Source: Agapetus fuscipes (lineage: Eukaryota; Arthropoda; Insecta; Trichoptera; Glossosomatidae). Taken from it: a stretch of DNA of 64,000 bases. This document shows positions 55,970 to 64,000 of this stretch, piece by piece. Where the stretch lies: positions 10,540,001 to 10,604,000 of the forward strand of contig OX637344.1 of NCBI GenBank assembly GCA_951799405.1, read 5' to 3'. The position numbers and the translations under genes were made by a program. The notes below the pieces were generated by a model. That model was not told the DNA's origin. It saw nothing but the letters and a program-made list of their open reading frames with translations, and did not search any database. The first letter of the stretch is position 1; the number at the start of each line of letters is the position of its first letter.

Positions 55970-56437
55970 TCTAATCTAATCTAAGTTGCAAAATATGTGT
56001 CAAATTGAAGATTCACATTATATGCACTTTCACAAACAGACATGCACAAGTTCACGCTTAAACATGCCGCATGTGGTCCTACAATATAAAAACCCGAATC
56101 TCACATGGACATACACCCTGCAACTCTTGCCGACCTTCCCTGAAACAGGGGTGACATTGGCAAAGTGAACCATTTTCTACAGTAGTCAGCCGCATACCAA
56201 CCCATAAGTCAAGGAACATACACAACAAATTACATTTTTAAAATCAACAAATTATAATATGTATGGACATCAAAAACTAACAGAAAACCAATTCTTATTT
56301 AAAATACCCTAGCCGCCAACATCACAGATCAACCGCCATTTCTTTCTGTCCTTACACACTTCTTTCATTTCCTCCAGAGTCATAACCTTCTTCATACAGG
56401 CTCTCCTTTTACTATGACTCTGGATATTCCATTCAAA
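55970..56437 (-). mobile_element. 5'-truncated RTE-like LINE end: coding tail plus family A
   Basis: Minus strand: EWNIQSHSKRRACMKKVMTL and EEMKEVCKDRKKWRLICDVG (56319-56437), then about 100 bases, then a complete family A copy starting TTCCTTGACTTATGGGTTGG and ending in a TTAGA tail at 55970-55984. This is an independent second case of the layout at 33413-33927, in the other orientation. Confidence 0.85.
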
Positions 56438-56446
56438 TAAAGTTGC

Positions 56447-56655
56447 TGTAAAAACTTGTTTCAATTAACCCCTCAGTTTTAGGGAAAAGCGGCAGGAGTT
56501 GCAAAGTTTATGTTCGTGTGAGGGTTGGTTTACTTTGTATGTGCAAATGCAGAATGTGTAAGTGCAAATTTATATCTGTCTGTTTGTGGGCATGCATTTT
56601 ATATGAATTTTAAATGTGAATATACCCTCGCAACATAGATTATAGATTATAGAAG
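56447..56655 (+). repeat. Family A copy, 5' block missing
   Basis: TTGCTGTAAAAACTTGTTTC to CTCGCAACATAGATTATAGA. Confidence 0.8.
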
Positions 56656-57420
56656 TTCCTTGACCAATAGGTTAGTATGACGCTGACGTCCCATGCTGTA
56701 AAAACTTGTTTCAATTTTCACCTCGGTTTCAGGGAAAGGCGCTAGGAGTTGCAAACAAATAAACAGTTTACAGAGCCCAGGGCGATGGCGGATGTCTTCA
56801 GCTGCGTCGTTCAATCTAAATTAGAGTACGCTGTTGAGGTGTGGACACCTCATCAGCGGAAGTACATTAATATGTTAGAACAGCTCCAGAAGAAGTTCCT
56901 GAGGTACCTCCTCATGAGAACGCAGGGAAACTACCCTCAGTTCATGCACCATGAGGACCTGCTTCGGGAAACTGGCTTCAGGAGCTTAGAAACTAGGCGC
57001 AACGGGACCCTGATGGTGCTCACTTATAAAGTCATCAATGGTTTAATAGACAGTCTGTTGGAGGGTTTCAGGTTGTTTGTACCAAATTATTATAATCGGG
57101 GGCGAGGTCATGATCTTTTTCATGTACCAATGAGCCGCACCGATGTCTTGGCACAGCATCCTTTAACTCGGAGTGTCAAACTCATTAACGAGTCAAAAAT
57201 AGATATATTTCAATATAATTTAGACACCTTCAAAAGTATGGTAAAAGAGTTCCTCCCAGCTTGTTGATGGCTGTGAGGGTGCACTGTAATTAGGGCAACC
57301 TGTTGTGCACCAAAAAAAAAAAAAAAAGTTTATATTCGTGTGAGGTATGGTTTATTTTGTATGTACACAAGCAGAATGTGTAAGGTTGAACTTACATATG
57401 CCTGCTTGTGAGCATGCGTC
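56656..57420 (+). repeat. Family A copy split by a jockey-type LINE end
   Basis: 5' part TTCCTTGACCAATAGGTTAG to GGCGCTAGGAGTTGCAAA; 3' part GTTTATATTCGTGTGAGGTA to CCTGCTTGTGAGCATGCG. The two parts are contiguous in other copies. Confidence 0.85.
56753..57325 (+). mobile_element. LINE 3' end, jockey-type, with poly(A) tail
   Basis: Frame 56749-57267 reads FSCVVQSKLEYAVEVWTPHQ, EQLQKKFLRYLLMRTQGNYP, HHEDLLRETGFRSLETRRNG and YKVINGLIDSLLEG before TGA. This is the C-terminal domain after the RT of jockey/I-type LINEs. The frame is intact, and a 17-base A run (57311-57327) follows, so the insertion looks fairly young. It lies inside a family A copy. Confidence 0.85.
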
Positions 57421-57480
57421 GGTGGGGATCGAACTCTAGCCCTTTAGTTTTGAATGCAAATGTTCTGACTGACTTAAAAA
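57418..57480 (-). repeat. Family D-like SINE head fragment
   Basis: Plus strand GTCGGTGGGGATCGAACTCT is the complement of a B box region. Confidence 0.5.
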
Positions 57481-57879
57481 TAGGTATATATTTGAAAGAT
57501 GTTATTTTGTAACAAAATTGAATGTAAAAGATTTCGATGATTTTACTGTCAACATTTTAGAAAAAAAATGTGCCCCGTTTTTATTTAAATTTGAAAATAT
57601 ATTTTTTTAAATGGTGTCACAATTATGGGTCAAATTACACATCGTAGTGAATTATTACATTTTTTTTTCTTCCCTTCTAATGGATCCGCGACAATGGAAA
57701 CTCATATTTTGTGGTCCATTGTGCGAGGAATGTATAAAGAAAACATATACTAATAGATTATATTTATTTATTTTGTATATATTTCGTGAGTCTAAAAGAG
57801 GCTTTTGATAAGTAAATGAGAGAAAAGTGATTCAATTAAAAAATGAGTTCTGCACTTTAAAAATGACTAAGACAAAGTT
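57481..57879. other. AT-rich, no gene seen
   Basis: Nothing recognised. Confidence 0.4.
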
Positions 57880-57990
57880 GTGACGTCACCCGGCTGGGGT
57901 GCCAGGTTCAAACTAATATTTTGTTGCCAAGGACCCTAATCATACAGAGCTGTGACGTTTTTTCCGCTAAAAAAATCTAAATTCTATTTG
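57880..57990 (-). repeat. Family L copy
   Basis: Plus strand TGTGACGTCACCCGGCTGGG, TGCCAGGTTC and AATATTTTGTTGCCAAGGAC. Confidence 0.6.
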
Positions 57991-58017
57991 CAAGGAAGGA
58001 TTTTTTAGTTCATTTTT

Positions 58018-58130
58018 TCGGTCTACAGCTAAGTTGGTAGAATATCTGCTCTCCGTGCCAGAGGGTTAGGGTTTGACCCCACCAAGGGTGTCACTAAGGA
58101 AGCGATAAGAAAATCCGCTATGTGTGCAGA
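58018..58130 (+). repeat. Family D SINE head fragment
   Basis: GGTCTACAGCTAAGTTGGTA with GAATATCTGCTCTCCGTGCC, then GGGTTTGACCCCACCAAGGG. Confidence 0.65.
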
Positions 58131-58142
58131 TTAGTTCGTTTT

Positions 58143-58245
58143 TTTTTACTCTTGCCGCTTTTCGCTGTGACAGGAGTGGCGTTAATAAAAGTGAATAATT
58201 TTTTACAGTAAAAGTGGTTCACCTTATACCAATCAAGATATCAAT
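58143..58245 (-). repeat. Family A 5' fragment
   Basis: Plus strand TACTCTTGCCGCTTTTCGCT, GACAGGAGTGGCGTTAATAA and TTCACCTTATACCAATCAAG. Confidence 0.65.
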
Positions 58246-58629
58246 AAATAGTTTAATTGAAACGTTTTTTTGTGGTGACATTTTTCAAGATTCATGTACC
58301 TTTAAAATTTAGATAAATAATAAAAAAAAACACCTGATTTTTCCATTACAGTTACTCTTTTACTAAGACCATAAAATTTACAAATAAAAACGACAGGTTA
58401 AGGGTATAAAACGTTCTTAAAATACATTTTTTTTGTCTCAATCAATCTGTTAAATTAATCATTTTAGTTAAATTAAATTATTTATGAATTAAAAGGCTAT
58501 TGGCCTATAAGACGATTAAAATGTGTTTTTATCTCGGTCTTCCGAGGCCAACGTTGTAAAAAAATTAAACTAATATCGACGTGAGTCATTATATTCATAT
58601 TAAAAAAAAGTGTACTTAATTTGTGTTTT
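58246..58629. other. AT-rich, mostly unassigned
   Basis: Contains a decayed half of the 5461-5702 fold-back family near 58340-58410 (ACTCTTTTACTAAGACCATA). No gene. Confidence 0.4.
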
Positions 58630-58765
58630 AAGTATTATCTATAATATATAATCTAAGTTCAGGGTTATATATTTAAATTTGAGGTTCACTCTTAATGCAC
58701 ATTTAACTGCTGGCACGTGTAGGTTCACTTTTACACATGCTGTGTGTGCTTTACTTTGTAACGAA
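58630..58765 (-). repeat. Family A 3' fragment
   Basis: Plus strand ATAATCTAAGTTCAGGGTTA, GGCACGTGTAGGTTCACTTT and TACACATGCTGTGTGTGC. Confidence 0.65.
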
Positions 58766-58785
58766 GTCTTATATCTATAAATATT

Positions 58786-59110
58786 TACAAATATAAATGG
58801 TAAAACATTGTTTTAATTCACTTGATTCTTTTTTTTTGCTCGAATATTTTCGCCTAATGAGGCATCTTTAAGGGCAGAATGCTTACAAATATATTTTTAT
58901 AAAATAATTTTCAAAACAATTTTAAAACAATTTTTTTTTCTCTCCAAAACAAAAGCAAAATTCACAGATATTTTTTTTTTGTTTAAACACAAATGTAATA
59001 AAAAAAAAGAATAAAGTGAATTAAAACAATGTTTTACCATTTATATTTTAAAATATTTATAAAAATGGACTTTCACTGTGTTAACAGATCAACACTAAAA
59101 AATATATTTT
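58786..59110. mobile_element. Family B fold-back copy
   Basis: Arms 58791-58821 and 59014-59044 are perfect 31-base inverted repeats (core ATAAATGGTAAAACATTGTT). The left arm leads to a decayed core (complement: AAAGATGCCTCATTAGGCGA). The right arm ends with ATGGACTTTCACTGTGTTAA. Confidence 0.8.
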
Positions 59111-59113
59111 ATC

Positions 59114-59375
59114 TATCTTTCCTTCTTGACTAATAGAATAGAATGGTATGAGGCTGACCACCCATATTGCTAGAACATGGTTCACTCAGCAAATGCCACC
59201 GCTGTTTCAGGGAAGGTCGCCAAGAATTGCAGGTCTTATGTGAATTTGGGATTGGGTTTTTTGAGTTGTGTGTCCACATGCAGCATGTGTAAGTGCGCAG
59301 TTATATCTGCTTATGATAATGCATTTAATATGAATCTGAAATGTAATAAATCTTTGTAGCATAGCTTAAAGATTA
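59114..59375 (+). repeat. Family A copy
   Basis: TAGAATGGTATGAGGCTGAC to ATAAATCTTTGTAGCATAGC. Confidence 0.8.
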
Positions 59376-59419
59376 TGGATTATGTATTCTTACGATAGAT
59401 AAAGTAGGCTAACGGTTTT

Positions 59420-59550
59420 AAAATTTAATTGTTAATTTTTATTATTGTTGTTTTTTATAGATTTATTTAATATAATGTCGCTTTTGTAAAGTTATTGTAC
59501 GTAATTATTTTTGTTCCTTGACTTATAGGTTGGTATGAGGCTGACCTACT
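59420..59550 (+). repeat. Family A start with its upstream spacer
   Basis: TTATAGATTTATTTAATATA and TCCTTGACTTATAGGTTGGT resemble the spacer and start seen at 33600-33700, so this copy carries LINE sequence upstream of family A; it stops at GGCTGACC. Confidence 0.6.
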
Positions 59551-59951
59551 AGTTTTTTAAAAGGTGAATTTATTTAATTTTCAGTGTTTTCACTTATAGA
59601 AAAAAAAACTAGATTGTCACCTTTTGTTCTATTTAACTCGATGTTGATATTTTATGCAATTTTATTTTAGCTTAAAGTAGCCGAATTAACATTACTTAGT
59701 TAATTAATTAATGTTAATTAATTTATTTAAATGTATTTCACACGATTTGGAAAAATTGTTTAACAACATAATGAGCGTGTATTACAATAAATTTTGTAAT
59801 TATTCATAGAAAAGTAGTTCATTTACATTTCATAAGATTTGTTTTTCTTTTCTTATCATTTCCTTAATTATATAAATAAATTTAACAAGAAACTGAAATT
59901 ATTTCTTAGTAATTTCAAAGCATAGATGTTCCCAACAAATTAAAAGCAATT
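59551..59951. other. AT-rich, no gene seen
   Basis: Nothing recognised. Confidence 0.4.
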
Positions 59952-60207
59952 TTCCTTGACTAATAGGTTGGTATGAGGCTGATCCCCCATGCTTTAAGAA
60001 CTTGGTTCACTTTTGCCAATGCCACCCGGTTTCAGAGAAAGGCAGCGGAAGTTGCAAAGGTTGTGTGCATGTGAGGCTTAGTTGATTTTGCATGCACACA
60101 TACAACATTTATATGCGCCAACTTACATGTGCCTGCTTGTGGGTATGCATTAAATATGAGCCTTAAATGCTAATATATCTTTGCAACTAAAATTATAGAT
60201 TATTGAT
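59952..60207 (+). repeat. Family A copy, full length
   Basis: TCCTTGACTAATAGGTTGGT to TCTTTGCAACTAAAATTATA. Confidence 0.85.
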
Positions 60208-60922
60208 AGATTCTTTTCTTTTATTATGTCGGCGTAATATGATGATTTTTTGATGAATACTCATTCGATAATGCCTTCTTGACGCAGAAGAAACACATTA
60301 TCGATGACGCTGGATACGACTCCTACGAAAAATAGGAAAAACCTGTTCTTCTTTACATCACGACTCGTAAAATTCGTGTTTTCATACAATCTTATCTAAT
60401 CTAATCTATGTTGCTCTCCATCTTAATTAATAATAAATTAAGATATCTTGGGAAATGGATTTTATATTGATATCGAAGACTGCCCATCATATTTCTATCT
60501 TAATGGATAATTATTTTGTCACGAATATATAGGTTCATGTTTGCATGTTTTTGTGATTGTGTGCCTAGGTGTGTTGGACGTGAGTGTTTGACGCTTTGGA
60601 CTGTTGATACTTCTGGTACTCTCTGGAAATATTCATTCTAGAGGCGTCTCGTCAATTCAGGAACTCACAAGAATAGGCCTTGTTCACATATAAATAGGCT
60701 GCAGTTCTGTGAAGCAGGCAGTGATCGATTAACGCCCAAACCGTGAAACTAACAAAACAGAAGTGCACCATATTATGTAATAAACTTGTTGAAAATAAAC
60801 AATGTGAAATAAATACACTAACCCTATAAAATCTAAAATGAAATAAATACTTACAACAGAAATATTATTAAAAAGGAACCCGAGATAAATCATAAAGACC
60901 TTATAATAAAAAGATATCCAAT
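60208..60922. other. No gene seen
   Basis: Short TCTAATC repeats near 60395-60410 recall a family A tail. Otherwise nothing recognised. Confidence 0.35.
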
Positions 60923-61010
60923 GACAGAAAAAAGTGGAGACGCATCTGCGGAGGTACCGGCCCCCTCTAGTGGAACGGTGGCAGGATACAGACAGACAGT
61001 AAGACACGTG
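60923..61010 (+). mobile_element. Extreme 3' end of the RTE-like LINE
   Basis: GACAGAAAAAAGTGGAGACG, CATCTGCGGAGGTACCGGCC and TAGTGGAACGGTGGCAGGAT match the last coding codons and 3' UTR of the element at 690-3727; the tail here is ACAGACAGACAG. Confidence 0.8.
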
Positions 61011-61764
61011 TTAAATAAATAAATAATGTAGTTAAAAAAATTTAAGGACCTACAAAGATTCTTATGGTTTTTGTTCACAATATTTTTTATGATCATTTTA
61101 ACAAGTCATTACTCATCGCAAATTAGTTTGTTGGCCACGCAATAACACATTTTTTTCGCGCTCATTAAAATGTACGTAGACAGGTAAAAAAATCACACAT
61201 GTGCCAAAAGTTAATTACCTACATGTACGCATGATTAAGCTGTTACACGAAGACGCAAACTTGCATAAAAAAAACATGTTGCTAAATTCACACGCCAATG
61301 GGTTCATGTAAAAAGCTTTGCAAATATATTTCTTGAAAGATTAATTGACTTCATGTTTGTACATCTGCAAAATAACCGTTAAAAGATGGTTTGTAATTTT
61401 CTATTTTTATTTTTTTGCTGTTTCAAAAGCTAAAAAACCAGACGACTTGATATAGAATATCTGAACTAGCTAAAAATAATTTATCGATTTTTCACATGCG
61501 TTGAAATCTTTTAAAACATTTGTAATACGTGTCGTGTTTCACTATGCAATTTGGGCATGTGGAACCAATTTATTCCTGCAAGTAACCGGGCCAACTTTCT
61601 GAAACAACCAGCGAAGAGTAGAAAAATGACAAAAATAAGTTTCTTAGACGATCGACATAAATTTTGACACGAGCTCGATCTCGAAGGTAATTTACAAGTT
61701 TTATCAAAAAAATTACAATCTATGACATATATAAATAGTTTAAATTAAGTTTGCATTCTGAAAA
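61011..61764. other. AT-rich, no gene seen
   Basis: Nothing recognised. Confidence 0.4.
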
Positions 61765-62022
61765 AAAATGACGTAACTAAGCTACACATATAGCGTAACT
61801 TCTTGCCTACGTTATCCCAGAAAGGGTCGCATGTGGCAATTCGCGTAAGCAGGCCGACCTCATGCCAACCACTTCAATTGAAGTGTGGGTTTCCCAGCTC
61901 CCGATGGGGTTGGTTCTCATTTCTGGTGAAGGCTGAGTAAACCTTGCCGGTATTTATTTTGGGTTTGAAGTAAGTACTGCAACGGGAAACCGTTTCTGAC
62001 ACCCTCGGTGGGGATCGAAAAA
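61765..62022 (-). repeat. Family D SINE copy, head truncated
   Basis: Plus strand ACTAAGCTACACATATAGCG, CATGCCAACCACTTCAATTG, GGTTTCCCAGCTCCCGATGG and TTTCTGACACCCTCGGTGGG. Confidence 0.82.
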
Positions 62023-62570
62023 ACAGTCTTAAAAATTGAATATCATTACATTTTGTAGACATAAATATATATATTGTACATAAGAAGTGCATTAAGTATG
62101 TGCGTCATCGTTGAAAAAATATGTTTGAAATTCTAGGTAACCAATAATGTTTTTGCATTAAATGTGACAGCGATAAGCCATGAAAATCGTGAGATTGTTT
62201 TTCAGTATTTTTAAAAATACATTTAAAATATCTAAAATTAACAATACTCGTTTTAAAATATATGCATAATTATGTATTGCTTTCCATACGGGCAAGTTTT
62301 TCTTTCAATAAAAAGCATTTCATCTATGTGAGATAATTCTTATATGGACGCTACAAATAACTTATAGATTTTCAGTAATAATTAAGATTAAGAGATCGCA
62401 TATCAACCAGGTTGTAATGAGATAAGTATTAGTTTTATTTTTTGCAATTTATGAAATGTTTCAGCGGAAACTATGTAGAACTCCATTTATAAGTAAAAAA
62501 AAATAGGCACAATTTGATTCTACTTGCTTTTTTTATTTGTTACAAATATTGAGTTTGACGGGTATCGGCC
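62023..62570. other. AT-rich, no gene seen
   Basis: Nothing recognised. Confidence 0.4.
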
Positions 62571-62769
62571 TGTAAAGGTCTTTGAGTGTTGGGTGTTATT
62601 AAATAAAACTCTTGCATGCCCTTTTCTTACACGCAAATTTTTTATTGTTTTTTCCAAGCTATTGTTTTTGGGAACAAAAGAAGCAGCATTCTAAAATTCA
62701 AAATTAACAGTTTTGTTAGGAACAGTATTGCCATCTATTTGTGCTTCTTGAAAGCTTTTGATCACTACA
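62571..62769 (-). repeat. LTR of the miniature element (3' LTR)
   Basis: Identical by eye over 199 bases to 63796-63994. The minus strand carries AATAAA (in ACAATAAAAAATTTG), a plausible polyadenylation signal. Confidence 0.9.
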
Positions 62770-63083
62770 GAGGTCCCCTCCAGCATTTGCCAAGGGCAGA
62801 TGCGATGAAGGTGGTGATCGGTGAGTCTTAATATTCTCTCAGGTTTTTAGTAGAATCTGTCTGGAAAGTGGACTCGTCGGCCAGATCTTGTTGTGCCGTT
62901 GTCCGGTGGTTGCTGCTTGTTGCAGCAGTGTTTGCTGTGCCGTTGTTTGGCGGTTGGTTGTGCTGTAGTTCAGCGGTTGTTGTTTGTTGTGCTGGGCAGC
63001 TATGTTGGGCGACGTTCAAACCTCCAGGGCCTTGTTGCACTGGTTGGAATTGAGGAGTCGGCTGCAGCGGGAGTTGCTGTAGT

Positions 63084-63635
63084 TCAGCGGTTGCTGTGCC
63101 GTAGTTCGGCGGGTTGCTGCTTGTTGCAGCAGTTGCTGTGCCGTAGTTCGGCGGGTTGCTGCTTGTTGCAGCAGTTGCTGTGCCGTAGTTCGGCGGGTTG
63201 CTGCTTGTTGCAGCAGTTACTGTGCCATAGTTTGGCGGGTTGCTGCTTGTTGCAGCAGTTGCTGTGCCATAGTTTGGCGGGTTGCTGCTTGTTGCAGCAG
63301 TTGCTGTGCCATAGTTTGGCGGGTTGCTGCTTGTTGCAGCAGTTGCTGTGCCATAGTTTGGCGGGTTGCTGCTTGTTGCAGCAGTTGCTGTGCCATAGTT
63401 TGGCGGGTTGCTGCTTGTTGCAGCAGTTGTTGTGCCGTAGTTCGGCGGGTTGCTGCTGGTTGCAGCATGGTGGTTGCTGTGCCGTTGTTCGGCAGTGCAG
63501 CATGGTGGTCCCGTTGGGCAGCTTTGTTGAGCGACGTCCGATCCTCCAGTGCCTAGTTGCGCTGGGAGGTATTGGGGAGTCGGCTGCAGCGGGCTGAGGG
63601 TTAGTGTGCACTCTCAGGTTGTTTGTGTGGTCCAT
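63084..63635 (-). CDS. Gln/Asn-rich repeat frame inside the miniature LTR element
   Basis: A 183-codon frame starting MDHTNNLRVH and consisting mainly of nine 14-residue units, CCNKQQPAKLWHSN or CCNKQQPAELRHSN. It runs in the element's own direction. A short Met frame upstream (KAKVRIKMPPTRRNDVG, from about 63690) ends before it. No retroviral domain is present. Since the 42-bp unit lacks stops in other frames too (234 codons on the plus strand), coding is unproven. Confidence 0.3.
   Translation of the reverse strand: MDHTNNLRVHTNPQPAAADSPIPPSATRHWRIGRRSTKLPNGTTMLHCRTTAQQPPCCNQQQPAELRHNNCCNKQQPAKLWHSNCCNKQQPAKLWHSNCCNKQQPAKLWHSNCCNKQQPAKLWHSNCCNKQQPAKLWHSNCCNKQQPAELRHSNCCNKQQPAELRHSNCCNKQQPAELRHSNR
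63087..63465. repeat. Minisatellite, nine 42-bp units
   Basis: Unit GCTGCTTGTTGCAGCAGTTG then CTGTGCCATAGTTTGGCGGG and TT. Two unit types (GCCATAGTTTGG and GCCGTAGTTCGG) lie in blocks, the second on both flanks. GC-rich compared with the surroundings. Confidence 0.92.
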
Positions 63636-63795
63636 AGACCAACGTCGTTACGCCGGGTTGGCGGCATTTTGATGCGCACTTTGGCTTTCATTGTAATTTC
63701 ACTATTTTTGGTGAAAACTTGTTGACACTTGGTTGGAACACAATTTAATTGGAATAACACCCTTTTTAACTGTTTTTCCAAGTCGGGGTCACCAA

Positions 63796-63994
63796 TGTAA
63801 AGGTCTTTGAGTGTTGGGTGTTATTAAATAAAACTCTTGCATGCCCTTTTCTTACACGCAAATTTTTTATTGTTTTTTCCAAGCTATTGTTTTTGGGAAC
63901 AAAAGAAGCAGCATTCTAAAATTCAAAATTAACAGTTTTGTTAGGAACAGTATTGCCATCTATTTGTGCTTCTTGAAAGCTTTTGATCACTACA
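63796..63994 (-). repeat. LTR of the miniature element (5' LTR)
   Basis: Partner of 62571-62769. The adjacent primer binding site defines it as the 5' LTR on the minus strand. Confidence 0.9.
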
Positions 63995-64000
63995 GGCCTA

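Larger units (their letters stand above)
62571..63994 (-). mobile_element. Miniature LTR retrotransposon (TRIM), young
   Basis: Two 199-bp LTRs that look identical enclose 1,026 bp without gag, protease, RT or integrase motifs. LTRs start TGTAAAGG and end CACTACA on the plus strand. Orientation is minus: next to the right LTR the minus strand reads TGGTGACCCCGACTTGG (primer binding site, 63794-63778), and before the left LTR it reads GGAGGGGACC (polypurine tract, about 62770-62782). GGCC lies on both sides (62567-62570 and 63995-63998), a possible 4-bp target duplication. It would need proteins from another element. Confidence 0.9.

Noticed and set aside
1..64000. Bacterial-type operon, phage or defence system
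   Set aside because: Introns, SINEs, LINEs and an LTR element show animal nuclear DNA; no prokaryotic gene cluster is present.

Overview
The window is nuclear DNA of an intron-bearing animal and most resembles an insect. It is AT-rich, its genes are split by short-consensus GT-AG introns, and its protein pieces look arthropod-like. The species cannot be named from the sequence; a hemipteran is only a guess. Only two host genes can be supported. The rest is a very dense, layered field of transposable-element relics plus several tandem arrays.

Host genes. (1) A nearly complete SLC26-family anion exchanger (prestin/SLC26A5/A6-like) lies on the minus strand at 13149-22370. Sixteen coding exons with consistent splice phases give 680 residues up to the stop; only the first coding exon, with the start codon, was not found. 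(2) The last coding exon of a mitochondrial fission process protein 1 (MTFP1/MTP18)-like gene lies on the plus strand at 45596-45764. It sits 139 bases after a 200-base assembly gap, and its upstream exons were not found. An exon-like stretch at 42847-43039 is a weak extra candidate.

Region by region. 1-4.75 kb: an RTE-like LINE nested in the same orientation inside a jockey-like LINE. 4.9-12.5 kb: small repeats, including a Harbinger-like MITE at 9510-9787 and a fold-back retroposon at 12140-12495. 13.1-22.4 kb: the SLC26 gene, whose introns hold LINE fragments, MITEs and 3'-end fragments of an RTE-like LINE. 22.4-45 kb: intergenic and repeat-rich, with a hAT-like element containing two MITEs (25268-26127), a fold-back insertion with a 13-bp target duplication (27333-27566), nested tRNA-derived SINEs (33.3-35.7 kb), a degenerate satellite of about 35-bp units (38460-39520), a Harbinger-like MITE (40843-41260) and a hAT MITE with an exact 8-bp duplication (42411-42718). 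45-62.5 kb: the MTFP1 exon, more repeats, and a perfect 31 x 36-bp array inside an inverted-repeat-flanked element (51992-53392). 62571-63994: a young miniature LTR element with identical 199-bp LTRs and an internal 42-bp minisatellite.

Repeat families, named here for convenience. A: about 250 bp, 26 copies, ending in TTAGATTATAGA-type repeats; in two copies it directly follows an RTE-type coding end, so it is probably the 3' UTR of a 5'-truncated LINE. B: a small retroposon with a CTGANGA...GAAA hairpin core, found mostly as head-to-head inverted copies. C, D and E: tRNA-derived SINEs. L: an unclassified repeat centred on an AGCAACC...GTGACGTCA motif. M: a fold-back MITE family. The nested insertions give a relative order: D landed in E, A and RTE ends landed in E, A and M, B landed in A, A also landed in B, and a jockey-type end landed in A. 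The SLC26 product would work in the plasma membrane and MTFP1 in the inner mitochondrial membrane; nothing links them functionally.
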